Assembly: GCA_031291335.1 (NCBI GenBank)
Contig: JARLJF010000210.1
Span: 1 to 64,000, forward strand
Direction of reading: 5' to 3'
Origin: Pandoraea sp.
GTDB lineage: Bacteria > Pseudomonadota > Gammaproteobacteria > Burkholderiales > Burkholderiaceae
DNA: 64,000 nucleotides
The position numbers and the translations under genes are program-made. This document shows positions 17,979-27,671 of this stretch, in pieces (within the stretch, counting starts at the first letter, position 1; each line of letters starts with the position of its first letter). The notes under the pieces are model-generated. The model saw only the letters and a program-made list of their open reading frames with translations, had not been told where the DNA came from and made no database searches.

Positions 17979-18001
17979 ATTGCGCCGACTAGCCGTACAA
18001 T
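17979..18001. promoter_or_regulatory. Candidate LysR-type binding site
   Basis: ATTG (17979-17982) and CAAT (17998-18001) form a dyad with a 15-base spacer, centred in the 101-base divergent gap between the aldehyde dehydrogenase and the LysR gene. This position and shape fit LysR-type operators, though the inner bases are only partly symmetric. Confidence 0.35.
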
Positions 18002-18031
18002 CAAGGATGCCTTGTTGAGGAAATTAGGATA

Positions 18032-18964
18032 ATGAGAACGTCAGGCCTTGCGGAGCTGGAGGCGGTCATGGCGGTCGCACGCCATCGCAGTTTTCGGGCT
18101 GCCGCGACCGAGTTGGGGGTGTCGACGTCTGCACTGAGTCATTCGGTGGCGACGCTCGAAGCCCGCATCGGTGTCCGGCTCTTCAATCGGACGACCCGCA
18201 GCGTCTCGCTCTCGGAGGCGGGAACCCAGTTCGTGGGGAGCATCGCGCCCGCATTGTCGACCATTCAGTCGGCGCTCGACGAGGCGGGGACGTTTCGCGA
18301 CACCCCCTCCGGCACTCTGCGCATCAACACTTCGGTCGGCGCTGCTCATCAAGTGATGCCCGTGCTGCTCGCCTTCTCCGAGCGTTATCCGGACGTGAAG
18401 CTCGACATCGTCACGGAAGGACGCCTGATCGACATCGTGGTCGACGGATTCGACGCGGGCATTCGTCTCATGGAGATCGTGCCGCAAGACATGATCGCAG
18501 TGCCGTTCGGCGATCGGCAACGGTTTGCGGTGGTCGGTAGCCCGGCGTACTTCGCGCGTCACAAGCCACCGCGCACGCCGACGGATCTTCGCGACCATCG
18601 ATGCATCCGCAGCCGGATGCCGGGAGGCGCGATCTACCAGTGGGAATTCGAGCGGCACGGCGAGGCGCTGCGTGTCGATGGCAACGGCCCGATTACGCTG
18701 GACGATGCGAGCCTGATGCTCAAGGCAGCGCGCGCGGGCGTTGGTCTCGCTTATCTGACAGAGTGGAACGTGCGCGACGATCTGGAGGCGGGCACGCTGG
18801 TGCGCGTGCTCGAAGCCTGGACACCGCCGCTCGACGGATTGGCGCTCTACTATCCCGGCCGTCGCCACATTCCTGCGGCATTGCGCGTATTGATCGACGT
18901 GATCCGCGAACATGCCGATACGAATCGCGCGCCTGCCCCCCGTAAGGGGCGAGGCCGCGCGTAA
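18032..18964 (+). CDS. LysR family transcriptional regulator
   Basis: A 310-residue regulator. The N-terminal helix-turn-helix is [20 protein letters not shown] followed by [23 protein letters not shown]. The substrate-binding domain starts near residue 90 ([20 protein letters not shown]) and includes [18 protein letters not shown]. It is divergent from the aldehyde dehydrogenase at 16509-17930 and convergent with the one at 18983-20455. Control of the divergent gene is the simplest reading. Confidence 0.92.
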   Translation: MRTSGLAELEAVMAVARHRSFRAAATELGVSTSALSHSVATLEARIGVRLFNRTTRSVSLSEAGTQFVGSIAPALSTIQSALDEAGTFRDTPSGTLRINTSVGAAHQVMPVLLAFSERYPDVKLDIVTEGRLIDIVVDGFDAGIRLMEIVPQDMIAVPFGDRQRFAVVGSPAYFARHKPPRTPTDLRDHRCIRSRMPGGAIYQWEFERHGEALRVDGNGPITLDDASLMLKAARAGVGLAYLTEWNVRDDLEAGTLVRVLEAWTPPLDGLALYYPGRRHIPAALRVLIDVIREHADTNRAPAPRKGRGRA

Positions 18965-18982
18965 AGGCAATGCGTCGCGCGA

Positions 18983-20455
18983 TCAGTCGAGCCCTCCCTG
19001 ACAGACGTACTTGATCGACAGGTAGTCGTCGAGCCCGTACTTCGATCCCTCGCGGCCGTAGCCGGAGGATTTCACTCCACCGAACGGTGCCGCTTCGCTC
19101 GATACGGCGCCTTCGTTCATCCCGATGACGCCCGCTTCCAGACGTCGCGCCACACGCTCCGCGCGACGCATGTCCTGGGTGTAGAAGTAAGCCGCCAGCC
19201 CGAAGGGCGTGTCATTGGCGCGACGCAGCACCTCGTCTTCCGACGCGAAGCGGAACAGCGGCACCACCGGGCCGAATGTCTCCTCGCGGCTGACGAGCAT
19301 CTCGTCGTTCGCCTCCGCGAGCACGGTCGGCGCGAAGTAGTGCGGGCCGAGCAACGCAAGCGCGGTGCCGCCGGTCAGCGTGCGAGCACCGTGCGCGAGG
19401 GCGTCGTCCACATGACGGCGGATCTTTTCGACCGCACGGCGGTTGATCATCGGTCCGATCTGCGCCTGAGCATCGCTGGCTGGTGCCACATGCAGCGCAC
19501 CCACGCGTTCGGCCAACTTCGCCGCAAACCGATCGTAGACGCCCGCCTGCACATACACCCGGTTCGGGCAGACGCAGGTCTGTCCGCCATTACGGAACTT
19601 CGACGCCATGAGGCCCGCGACGGCAGCGTCGAGATCGGCATCGTCAAACACGATGAACGGCGCATTGCCGCCCAACTCCAACGAAAGCTTCTTGAGGGTA
19701 CCCGCAGACTCGCGTGCGAGATGCATGCCGACGGCGGTCGAGCCGGTGAACGTCACCTTGCGCACGCGCTCGTCGGCGAGCCAGTCGGCCACCGCCTCAA
19801 TACCTTGCGTGCGCGACGCCGTGACGATGTTGAGCACGCCCGGCGGCACACCCGCTTCGACGGCCAGTGCTGCCAGTGCGAGCGCGGTGAGCGGTGTGTC
19901 CTCGGCGGGCTTGGCGACGACCGTGCAACCCACGGCCAATGCCGGCGCGATCTTGCGCGCGATCATCGCCAGCGGGAAGTTCCATGGCGTGATGGCGGCT
20001 ACCACGCCAATCGGTTCCTTCGTGGCCGACATGCGTTTGCCGGGCTGCTGCTGCGGGATGAGGTCGCCATACACTCGCGTGGCTTCCCCCGCGAACCAAT
20101 CGACATACGACGCCCCATAAGCCACTTCGCCACGCCCCTCGGCCAGCGGCTTGCCCTGCTCGAGCGAGATCAGTCGAGCAAGATCGTCTGCATTCGCCAG
20201 AATCAACGCATGCCAGCGCTTGAGCACGTCGGCGCGCTCGCGTGGGAGCTTGTCGCGCCAGGCGGGTAGGGCACGATAGGCCGCATCGGTGGCGGCGCGT
20301 GCGTCGACGGCGGTGCTATCGGCAACATCCGCCAGCAGGGCATCGCTGGCCGGGTTCTGCACGGCGTACCGGCCACCGGCGTGGGCGTCGGTCCATTCGC
20401 CGTTGATCAGGTTCTGACGGCGCATCAAATCGGGGCGTGACAGGGAAAGCGACAT
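18983..20455 (-). CDS. Succinate-semialdehyde dehydrogenase family protein (GabD-like)
   Basis: A 490-residue aldehyde dehydrogenase of the GabD group. Group-typical motifs are SLEQGKPLAEGRGEVAYGAS, ITPWNFPLAMIARKIAPALA, FTGSTAVGMHL, LSLELGGNAPFIVFDDADLD and the cysteine loop FRNGGQTCVCPNR; the C-terminal EGAVSSEAAPFGGVKSSGYG carries the semialdehyde-carboxylate binding features of this group. It lies 54 bases after an aminotransferase gene in the same direction, so it probably oxidises the semialdehyde that the aminotransferase makes. Confidence 0.9.
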   Translation of the reverse strand: MSLSLSRPDLMRRQNLINGEWTDAHAGGRYAVQNPASDALLADVADSTAVDARAATDAAYRALPAWRDKLPRERADVLKRWHALILANADDLARLISLEQGKPLAEGRGEVAYGASYVDWFAGEATRVYGDLIPQQQPGKRMSATKEPIGVVAAITPWNFPLAMIARKIAPALAVGCTVVAKPAEDTPLTALALAALAVEAGVPPGVLNIVTASRTQGIEAVADWLADERVRKVTFTGSTAVGMHLARESAGTLKKLSLELGGNAPFIVFDDADLDAAVAGLMASKFRNGGQTCVCPNRVYVQAGVYDRFAAKLAERVGALHVAPASDAQAQIGPMINRRAVEKIRRHVDDALAHGARTLTGGTALALLGPHYFAPTVLAEANDEMLVSREETFGPVVPLFRFASEDEVLRRANDTPFGLAAYFYTQDMRRAERVARRLEAGVIGMNEGAVSSEAAPFGGVKSSGYGREGSKYGLDDYLSIKYVCQGGLD

Positions 20456-20509
20456 GTAAGCGAGTCTCCGGGAAACAGGGGGCGTGACGTTCAGCCGTGT
20501 GTCATTGCG

Positions 20510-21898
20510 TCACTTGCGCAAGGCGGCGCGCACATCGGCTGCCTCGAGCACTTCGTCGAGCGTCGCGCGCACACGGGCGAACAGTTCTGCGAAATCCTCT
20601 GCGGTGAAGCACAGGGCCGGGGCGAAGCCGAGCACGTTATCGCCGAACGCGCGGAAGATTACGCCGTTCCGGTAGGCCGCCGCACCGATTCGCTCGGAGA
20701 GTTTGAGCGACGGGTCGAAGCGCTGACGCGTGGCCTTGTCCGCAACGAGTTCCACCGCGCCGAGCAGGCCTCGATGCCGTGAGTCGCCCACGAGCGGATG
20801 GTCGAGCAGCGCGTCCAGTCCGTCGGCAAAGGTCTTCGCCAGCGCTTGAGCGTTCGCCAACAGCCCGCCTTCGGTATAGAGCTTCAGGCACGCCAGCCCG
20901 ATGGCGGCGCTTACCGGATGCGCCGAATACGTCTGCCCGTGTCCGACAGGCGAACCGTGGGCGGCGTCGGCAATCGCCTGATAAATCTCGTCGGACATTA
21001 GCACGGCGCCCATCGGCGCGTAACCGCCGGTGAGCCCTTTGGCGAGCGTCATCAGGTCGGGGGAGACGTCTTCCGCCTCGCACGCGAACATCGGACCCGT
21101 GCGGCCGAAGCCTGTGATGACTTCGTCCGCGACGAAAAGAACATCCAAACGTTTGCAGGCATCGCGCATGGCGCGCAGCCATCCTTTGGGCGGCACGATC
21201 ACGCCGCCGGACCCTTGCACCGGTTCACAAAAGAACGCTGCGACATGCTCGGCGCCCAACTCACCCACTTTCGCTTCGAGCGCGGCGACCGACGCGGCGA
21301 TGATGGCTTGCGGATCGTCCGGCGTGGCGCTGCGGTACGGGTAGGGCGACGGGATATGGTGTTGCGTCGGCAACGGCAGATCGAAGTTTCGATGAAAGGC
21401 CGGCAATGCCGTGAGCCCCGCACCGGTCGATGACGACCCGTGATAGCCGCGTTCGAGCGCGATGAAGTGCTTCTTCTGCGGCTTGCCGATGGCGTTGAAG
21501 TAATGGGTGATGAAGCGCACGGCGCCATCGATGGCGTCTGAGCCGCCCAATGTGAAGTAGACGTGCTCCAAAGACGGCGGCGCCAGCTCGACGAGTTTTT
21601 GCGCCAGCGTGATGGCCGGTGCCGACGCGAAGCCGAAATAGCCGGTGGCGTAGGGCAGCCGGTTCAACTGTTCGGTCGCCGCCTTGACGATGGACGCCTG
21701 TCCATAACCGGTGTTGACGCACCACAACCCGGCGAAGCCGTCGAGCAGCGCGTGGCCGTTGGCATCATGCAGCCACACGCCATTGCCACTGGTGAGTACC
21801 GACGCGCCTTGTGCCTCATGGGCGCGATAGTCGGCAACGGGATGAATCAGGAACTGGCGATCGGCCTCGATCAGCGATTCGACGGACATGCGCGGCAC
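20510..21898 (-). CDS. Class III omega-aminotransferase
   Basis: A 462-residue PLP-dependent aminotransferase. The lysine forming the Schiff base is in LMTLAKGLTGGYAPMGAVL, the cofactor aspartate in VLFVADEVITGFGRTG and the substrate loops in GGSDAIDGAVRFITHY and RGYHGSS. It resembles omega-amino-acid:pyruvate and diamine transaminases. A 155-base gap with a hairpin separates it from the DoeD-like gene upstream. With the following semialdehyde dehydrogenase it makes a transamination-oxidation pair for an omega-amino acid or diamine. Confidence 0.88.
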   Translation of the reverse strand: MPRMSVESLIEADRQFLIHPVADYRAHEAQGASVLTSGNGVWLHDANGHALLDGFAGLWCVNTGYGQASIVKAATEQLNRLPYATGYFGFASAPAITLAQKLVELAPPSLEHVYFTLGGSDAIDGAVRFITHYFNAIGKPQKKHFIALERGYHGSSSTGAGLTALPAFHRNFDLPLPTQHHIPSPYPYRSATPDDPQAIIAASVAALEAKVGELGAEHVAAFFCEPVQGSGGVIVPPKGWLRAMRDACKRLDVLFVADEVITGFGRTGPMFACEAEDVSPDLMTLAKGLTGGYAPMGAVLMSDEIYQAIADAAHGSPVGHGQTYSAHPVSAAIGLACLKLYTEGGLLANAQALAKTFADGLDALLDHPLVGDSRHRGLLGAVELVADKATRQRFDPSLKLSERIGAAAYRNGVIFRAFGDNVLGFAPALCFTAEDFAELFARVRATLDEVLEAADVRAALRK

Positions 21899-21923
21899 CT
21901 CGGGAAGATGGGGATCGGGGTGA

Positions 21924-21944
21924 CGGCCCGTCGGGAACGGGCCG
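21924..21944 (-). terminator. Intercistronic hairpin
   Basis: CGGCCCGT (21924-21931) and ACGGGCCG (21937-21944) form a perfect 8-base stem with a five-base loop, between the DoeD-like gene and the next aminotransferase. There is no T-run on the minus-strand transcript, so it could limit readthrough or protect an RNA end. Confidence 0.4.
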
Positions 21945-22053
21945 CCGTGTTATCCCATTAAAGCCCTGCCGCGCGCGAAGGTCATCCTACGAACCGATGG
22001 AGAGGGCGTGCGCCGTGTGCTGCATAGCGACGAGTCGCACGCCATGGAACCCC

Positions 22054-23439
22054 TCAGCGCAGAACCTGCTCGGCCACGTCGTCGACGGCGGCGCGGGCGA
22101 TACTGACCATCTCGTCAACGTCTGCCCGCGTGGCGATCAGCGGCGGCGCGAAGCCAAGGATGTCGCCATGCGGCATAGCGCGGGCGATCATGCCGCGCGC
22201 GAGGGCGGCCGCCGAGACACGCGGTCCGATCTTCATCGCCGCGTCGAACGGTTGACGTGCCGCCCCATCGGCCATGAATTCGAGCGCGGCCAGCATACCG
22301 GCGTTACGCACCTCGCCCACCAGCGGATGCCGGTCGAACGCCGCGTGAAGCTTTTCGCCGAAGTATTGGCCAACCTCGGCAGCGTTCTGCGTGAGGTTTT
22401 CTCGCTCCAGAATGTCGAGGTTGGCGAGGGCGGCGGCGGCGCAGATCGGGTGACCCGAATACGTCCAGCCGTGCCCCATCGGGCCGTGCTCGCGCGAGCC
22501 GCGCTCGATCACGTCCCAGACGCGCTCGCCGACGATCACCCCGGAGAGCGGGGCATACGCGCTCGTCAGCCCCTTGGCGATGGTGATGAGATCGGGCGTC
22601 ATGCCGTAGTGCTGCGAGCCCATCGGCGAGCCGAGCCGGCCGAAGCCGCAAACCACTTCGTCGGCGATGAGCAGAATGTCATGACGGCGCAGCACGGCCT
22701 GAATCGCCTCCCAGTAACCGGCCGGCGGTGCGATGATGCCGCCGGTTCCCATGACCGGCTCGCCAATGAACGCGGCGATGGTGTCGGCGCCTTCGCGGGC
22801 GATGAGCGTCTCCAGTTCCTCGACGCAATGCGCCACAAACGCGGATTCGCTCATACCGGCCGGCGCTTTGCGATACCAGTGCGGGCATATCGTATGGCGG
22901 ACCCGCTCGACGGGCAGGTCGAAATGCTGGTGGAAGCCAGGCAGCCCCGTCAGACTGCCGGTCACGATGCCAGAGCCGTGATAGCCGCGATCGCGCGAGA
23001 TGATCTTCTTCTTTTGCGAACGGCCGAGCACGTTGTTGTAATACCAGACGATCTTGATCTGGGTTTCGTTGGCGTCGGAGCCGGAGAGCCCGTAGTAGAC
23101 CTTCTTCATGCCCGCGGGCGACCAGTCGATGATGCGCGAGGACAGTTCGATGATGGCGTCGTTCGAGTGGCCAACATACGTGTGGTAGTAGGCAAGCGAG
23201 GTGGCCTGCTTGTGAATCGCGTCGGCCACTTCGGTGCGGCCGTAGCCGATGTTCACGCAGTAGAGGCCGGCGAACGCGTCGAGATAGCGTCGTCCCTCAT
23301 GATCTTCGATGTGCATGCCTTCGGCTTTGCGGATGATCTTGCCCGGCAGCGTGCCGCTCGCATGGTGGGAGGCGTGGGTGGACGGGTGCATGAAGTGCGC
23401 GCGATCCTGCACGAACAATTGGTCGGTCGAAGCGGCCAT
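22054..23439 (-). CDS. doeD: Aminotransferase, L-2,4-diaminobutyrate transaminase-like (DoeD-like)
   Basis: A 461-residue class III aminotransferase. PLP-binding lysine lies in LITIAKGLTSAYAPLSGVIV, cofactor aspartate in LLIADEVVCGFGRLG, and other marked blocks are LSGSDANETQIKIVWYYNN and RDRGYHGSGIVTGSLTGLPGF. In the ectoine degradation pathway DoeD transaminates 2,4-diaminobutyrate to aspartate semialdehyde. The identification leans on the neighbouring DoeB, DoeX and DoeC-like genes; the same family also contains putrescine and GABA transaminases, which remain alternatives. Confidence 0.8.
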   Translation of the reverse strand: MAASTDQLFVQDRAHFMHPSTHASHHASGTLPGKIIRKAEGMHIEDHEGRRYLDAFAGLYCVNIGYGRTEVADAIHKQATSLAYYHTYVGHSNDAIIELSSRIIDWSPAGMKKVYYGLSGSDANETQIKIVWYYNNVLGRSQKKKIISRDRGYHGSGIVTGSLTGLPGFHQHFDLPVERVRHTICPHWYRKAPAGMSESAFVAHCVEELETLIAREGADTIAAFIGEPVMGTGGIIAPPAGYWEAIQAVLRRHDILLIADEVVCGFGRLGSPMGSQHYGMTPDLITIAKGLTSAYAPLSGVIVGERVWDVIERGSREHGPMGHGWTYSGHPICAAAALANLDILERENLTQNAAEVGQYFGEKLHAAFDRHPLVGEVRNAGMLAALEFMADGAARQPFDAAMKIGPRVSAAALARGMIARAMPHGDILGFAPPLIATRADVDEMVSIARAAVDDVAEQVLR

Positions 23440-23514
23440 GGGGCGTCTCCTTGAGATCGATGAAATGAAGCGAAGCGGTGGAAAAATGCGTGCGATGTGT
23501 GCGCTCAGGCACGA

Positions 23515-24990
23515 TCAGGCGCGATGCACGGGAATGCCGAGATTGCCGAGGCAGAAGTACTTGGTTTCGGTGAACGCTTCGAACCCGTCCACGCTGCCTT
23601 CCCGGCCAAGGCCGGAGGCTTTCATGCCGCCGAAGGGTACCGGTGCCCCTGTGAACTTCACGCCGTTGACGCTGACCATGGCGAAGTCGAGTCGCCGGAT
23701 GAGCGCGAAGATCTCGTCGATGCGGTGGCCGCACACATAGGCTGCGAGGCCGTACTCGGTGTCGTTGGCTTTGGCGACGACTTCATCGAGCGAGTCGAAC
23801 GCGCATACCGCCGAGATGGGGCCGAAGTTCTCTTCATCGTAGATGCGCATGCCCGGTGCGGCATCGGCAACGACCGTGGGGCTGTAGAACCAGCCGCCCA
23901 GTGCGTGCGGTTCGCCGCCGACGGTGACCTGGGCACCTTTGCGGCGCGCGTCGTCCACCCGGTCGGCGGTCGCGTCGAATGCCGCCTGATGCATGAGCGG
24001 TCCGACGTCGACATCGGCCATGAAGGCGGGACCGACGCGCAAGCGCGCTACCGCCTGTGTGTAGCGATCCACAAACGCCCCGTAACGGGACCGGGCCACG
24101 AAAATCCGGTTGGCCGCGCAGCAATCCTGCCCCGACGTCTGAAACTTCGCGGCAACGGCGATGCGCACCGCCTCGTCGAGATCCACGTCGTCGAGCACGA
24201 TGAACGGCGCGTTGCCGCCGAGTTCGAGTGCGAGCTTCTTTACGCCGCTCGCTGCCGCCGCCTGGGCGACGAGTTGACCGACGCGCGTCGAGCCGGTGAA
24301 GCTCACGGCGCGAACTCGAGCGTCGCCCACGAGCGTTCGCATCGCCATGTCGGGCTCGCCCAGCACGACGTTGAAGACGCCCGGCGGCAGGCCGGTTTCG
24401 TCGGCCAGTTGGGCTAGCGCGAGTGCGCTGAATGGCGTCTCGTGCGCCGGCTTCACGACAACGCTACAGCCGGCAGCCAATGCGGCCGCGGCCTTGCGCG
24501 TAATCATCGCGAATGGGAAATTCCAGGGGGTGATGAGCGCGGCGACCCCCACCGGCTCGCGCACGGTGCCCAATTGCGCACCGTCGATATGTGACGTGAT
24601 TGTCCGGCCATCGAGACGGCAGGCCTCGTGGGCATACCAGGCGATGAACGACGCGCCGTACGCGATTTCCCCTCGGGCTTCGTGAAGCGGCTTGCCCTGT
24701 TCACGCGACAGCAGCGTGGCGAGGTCGTTGGCATGTTGCTCGATCAGCGCGTGCCAGCGCAGCAAGGCGGCACGGCGCTCGGCGGCAGGCGTCCAGCGCC
24801 AGAGGGTGAAGGCGCGTTGCGCAGCATCGAGCGCGTCGCGAATCTGCTCGCGTGTGAGCATCGGCACATGGCCGAGGGTTGCCTGATCGGCAGGATCGAT
24901 GACGGCGATGGTCTCGGCGTCGTCGCTGTGGGTCCAGCGGCCATCGATATAGCACAGCGATTTGAACAGCACCGGGTGGTCGAGCGGCAT
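23515..24990 (-). CDS. doeC: Semialdehyde dehydrogenase (DoeC/GabD-like)
   Basis: A 491-residue NAD(P)-dependent dehydrogenase. Motifs: LSREQGKPLHEARGEIAYGA, ITPWNFPFAMITRKAAAALA, FTGSTRVGQLV, LALELGGNAPFIVLDDVDLD and the catalytic loop TSGQDCCAANR, with a double cysteine. The ATG at 24990 has AGGAGAT six bases upstream and is preferred over the ATG at 25023, which lacks an RBS. In the ectoine pathway DoeC oxidises aspartate semialdehyde to aspartate. Oxidation of succinate semialdehyde is an equally possible activity. It lies 75 bases before the DoeD-like gene. Confidence 0.8.
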   Translation of the reverse strand: MPLDHPVLFKSLCYIDGRWTHSDDAETIAVIDPADQATLGHVPMLTREQIRDALDAAQRAFTLWRWTPAAERRAALLRWHALIEQHANDLATLLSREQGKPLHEARGEIAYGASFIAWYAHEACRLDGRTITSHIDGAQLGTVREPVGVAALITPWNFPFAMITRKAAAALAAGCSVVVKPAHETPFSALALAQLADETGLPPGVFNVVLGEPDMAMRTLVGDARVRAVSFTGSTRVGQLVAQAAAASGVKKLALELGGNAPFIVLDDVDLDEAVRIAVAAKFQTSGQDCCAANRIFVARSRYGAFVDRYTQAVARLRVGPAFMADVDVGPLMHQAAFDATADRVDDARRKGAQVTVGGEPHALGGWFYSPTVVADAAPGMRIYDEENFGPISAVCAFDSLDEVVAKANDTEYGLAAYVCGHRIDEIFALIRRLDFAMVSVNGVKFTGAPVPFGGMKASGLGREGSVDGFEAFTETKYFCLGNLGIPVHRA

Positions 24991-25135
24991 CGGCAATCTC
25001 CTGACATGGCATTCGTTCGTCATGCAGAGATTGTCGGGGGCGCCAGCCCGGTGTTTTTTCTGTTCGGACGGTGCGGAGTGTGACTTTTTTCCGAATTGGC
25101 GGCGCAGGACGGAAAGGATCGCTGCCGCGTGAAAA

Positions 25136-25615
25136 TCAGTCGATGTCTACCCAGCCGGGGATGGCTTGCGCGTCGTCTTTGACGACCTTGGTGACGATGT
25201 AGGTGAAATATCGCTCGATGCCGAAGTCGGCCATGAGCAGGTCGTCGATGAAGCGCTGGTAATGATCGATGTCGCGGGCGAGCACGTGCACGATGTAGTC
25301 GACACCGCCGCCCGTTGCATGGCACTGGACGACTTCCGGCGCCTCGCGCAAGCGCGTCTCGAAGCGATGCATGTCGTGGGCGGTGTGCCGGGCGAGCGTG
25401 ATTTCCACGATGATGCGACTCACATGGACTACACCGCTCCAGTCGACATCGGCGCGATAGCCGCGAATGATGCCCGCCGCTTCCAGCCGTTGCACGCGTT
25501 CCCAGGTCGGCGATACCGACAGGTGGATCAGGTCGGCGAGACGAGACTTGGTAATGCGTCCCTCGCGAGCGAGCACACGAAGAATTGCGATATCGAAACG
25601 ATCGAGTTTCACCAT
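25136..25615 (-). CDS. doeX: Lrp/AsnC family regulator (DoeX-like)
   Basis: A 159-residue feast/famine regulator. The helix-turn-helix is LDRFDIAILRVLAREGRITKSRLADLIHLSVSPTWERVQRLEAAG (about residues 4-48), followed by the effector domain with HATGGGVDYIVHVLARDIDHYQRF. It lies between the deacetylase and semialdehyde dehydrogenase genes in the same direction, the usual place of the AsnC/DoeX regulator in ectoine clusters. In Halomonas DoeX binds upstream of its own operon. Here the likely effector is a diaminobutyrate derivative, by analogy. Confidence 0.85.
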   Translation of the reverse strand: MVKLDRFDIAILRVLAREGRITKSRLADLIHLSVSPTWERVQRLEAAGIIRGYRADVDWSGVVHVSRIIVEITLARHTAHDMHRFETRLREAPEVVQCHATGGGVDYIVHVLARDIDHYQRFIDDLLMADFGIERYFTYIVTKVVKDDAQAIPGWVDID

Positions 25616-25673
25616 AGGCGGAACGCTCTGAAGGGGCGCGCAGGGCGACCGGGGAATCGGGCCCGGCGGCGCG

Positions 25674-26714
25674 TCACGCCTGTACGTCAGCCAGAACGCA
25701 GAGCGTGTCGCCGGTGCCGACGCGGCCCGGAAAGTGTCGGCCGATCAGCATACCATCGCGCGCGGCGCGGTATTCGACCGGCGCGGTGCCGGTGCGCGTG
25801 ACGTCGTGAACTCGCGCGACGATGGCCCCGCGACGCACCCTCGCACCGAGATCGTGGCACATCTCCAGCAGCCCGGCGTGTTCGCTCGTCACGTAGCAAT
25901 CGCCATCCGGCATCGATAACTGAACGGACGGCAGGTCGGGCACCGGGCTTGCGCCATCGCGTTGTGCAACGTCGTGGGGCACGATGCCGGCATGGACGAG
26001 CACACCATACACGCCGCGATGGGCAATACCCACACTGCGCGCACTCGCCGAGCCGCCGCCGCCCAGTTCCGTAGTGACGAAAACCCTGCCTTGTGTTTCC
26101 GCTGCCGTGTCGTAGAGCCCATGCGGATCGGGGTCGCGCATGCGCAACGAATACGGGGCGCCGAACGCATGCATGGCCGCTTCACAACGTGCCTGTTGCG
26201 CGGCGTCGGGAAGTTCGTGGATGGCGGCGAACGGCACGAAGTCGAGCGTGCGGCCGCCCGAATGAATGTCGACGACAACGTCTGCCAACGGAATCAGGCA
26301 ACGCGAGAAGTAATCGGCGATGCGCTCGGTAACGGAGCCGTCCACCCGTCCGGGGAACGCTCGATTGAGATTGCCGCCATCGAGCGGTGAAGTACGCGTG
26401 CCGGCAAGCACCGCAGGGGCATTCATGAACGGAATGACGATCACGCAGCCGCTCACGTCCCGTGCCCGCAAGGTATTCGCCAGCCGCGACAGCGCGATCG
26501 GCCCTTCGTACTCGTCGCCGTGATTGCCGCCGGTGAGTAGCGCCACCGGCCCGTCGCCACGCCGGATCACCGTGATGGGAATCATGACCGCGCCCCAAGC
26601 ACTGGCGTCGTGCGAATGCGGCACCTTCAGGAACCCGTGCTGGACACCATCACGATGAAAGTCGACGCTCGGGTACACGCGCGGCGCAGCGAGGGGAAGA
26701 CCGTCATCGCGCAT
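25674..26714 (-). CDS. doeB: N-acetyl-diaminobutyrate deacetylase-like metallohydrolase (DoeB)
   Basis: A 346-residue zinc hydrolase of the succinylglutamate desuccinylase/aspartoacylase family. Zinc ligands are His and Glu in GGNHGDEYEGP and His in VVDIHSGGRTLDFVPF. The N-terminal signature SVDFHRDGVQHGFLKVPHS with WGAVMIPITV matches DoeB/EutE, which removes the acetyl group from N-alpha-acetyl-2,4-diaminobutyrate. The ATG at 26714 is two bases after the upstream stop; a TTG six bases earlier overlaps that stop and is a less likely start. No DoeA (ectoine hydrolase) gene is seen in the window. Confidence 0.85.
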   Translation of the reverse strand: MRDDGLPLAAPRVYPSVDFHRDGVQHGFLKVPHSHDASAWGAVMIPITVIRRGDGPVALLTGGNHGDEYEGPIALSRLANTLRARDVSGCVIVIPFMNAPAVLAGTRTSPLDGGNLNRAFPGRVDGSVTERIADYFSRCLIPLADVVVDIHSGGRTLDFVPFAAIHELPDAAQQARCEAAMHAFGAPYSLRMRDPDPHGLYDTAAETQGRVFVTTELGGGGSASARSVGIAHRGVYGVLVHAGIVPHDVAQRDGASPVPDLPSVQLSMPDGDCYVTSEHAGLLEMCHDLGARVRRGAIVARVHDVTRTGTAPVEYRAARDGMLIGRHFPGRVGTGDTLCVLADVQA

Positions 26715-26716
26715 GC

Positions 26717-27661
26717 TCAATACCCTCGCGCGCGATCGACGTTGCCGGGAATCCGGCCCGTCGCGCGGAAGTCGAGAATGTTGGCCGCGATGACCTGCGC
26801 CGCAGTCTCATGATCGGTCGGTGCCGAAATGTGCGGCAGCACGGTCACGCAGGGATGCGTCCATAACGACGATTCGACCGGCAGCGGCTCAACGTCGAAC
26901 ACGTCGAGCACGGCATGCGAGAGGTGCGCGCGGTCGAGCGCTGCCACGAGCGCGTCGGTCACGACGATGGGGCCGCGCGAAAAGTTGATGAGTGCCGCAC
27001 CCGGCTTCATCTGCCCGAGTCGCCGAACGTCGAGCATGCCCCGCGTCTGCGGCGTGAGCGGCATCAGGCTGACGACGATGTCGCTCGCGCAGAGCATCGC
27101 ATCGAGCCCTTCGTCGCCGGCGTATGTGCGGATGCCGTCGATCGCTTTCGGCGACCGGCTCCAGCCACTGACGGCGAACCCGGCATCGCGGAGTCTGGCG
27201 GCCGCCGCCTGCCCGAGTTCGCCAAGCCCCAACAGACCCACGGCCGTTTGCGATGGCTTCCGATAAACCTGCTGCTGCCACACCCGGTGTGATTGCTGAC
27301 GGGCGTAGCGGGGCATGTGGCGTTGCAGATAGTACGTCCAGGCGAGGACCGCCTCGGCCATCGTGCGCGACATCTCCGGGTCGATGAGCCGCATGATGGG
27401 CGGACTGTTGGCCGGCAACGCGGCCACCAGCGATTCGACGCCCGCCCACAAACTCTGAATCCACTGCAGGCCGGGCAGGGCCGCCACGTCGGCCGGGTCC
27501 GGATTCGCCACGATGGCCATCGGCGCCAGTTCGCGCTGTGCGGCCGAGAGGTCGGCGAGCGGCGCGATGGTCTCGCCGGGCAACGCGGCGCGCAACGCGT
27601 CGAGATACGGACGTTGGTAAGCCGGCGGCATCCGGCTCAGGAAAGCAATGACGGGCGGCAT
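26717..27661 (-). CDS. D-isomer-specific 2-hydroxyacid dehydrogenase
   Basis: A 314-residue NAD(P)-dependent dehydrogenase of the GhrA/SerA type. The Rossmann motif is VGLLGLGELGQAAAARL, the substrate arginine is probably in LINFSRGPIVVTDAL and the acid pair follows in DVFDVEPLP and LPHISAPTDHETAA. The ATG at 27661 is chosen because a longer version would overlap the AA_synth gene by over 100 bases. The genes on both sides are ten and two bases away, so it is part of one operon. Reduction of a 2-oxoacid intermediate such as glyoxylate or hydroxypyruvate is a plausible role. Confidence 0.87.
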   Translation of the reverse strand: MPPVIAFLSRMPPAYQRPYLDALRAALPGETIAPLADLSAAQRELAPMAIVANPDPADVAALPGLQWIQSLWAGVESLVAALPANSPPIMRLIDPEMSRTMAEAVLAWTYYLQRHMPRYARQQSHRVWQQQVYRKPSQTAVGLLGLGELGQAAAARLRDAGFAVSGWSRSPKAIDGIRTYAGDEGLDAMLCASDIVVSLMPLTPQTRGMLDVRRLGQMKPGAALINFSRGPIVVTDALVAALDRAHLSHAVLDVFDVEPLPVESSLWTHPCVTVLPHISAPTDHETAAQVIAANILDFRATGRIPGNVDRARGY

Positions 27662-27671
27662 CGGCAGTGGC

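Noticed and set aside
21811-23454. 547-codon plus-strand open frame
   Set aside because: Antisense to two convincing aminotransferase genes; Arg/His-rich shadow translation.
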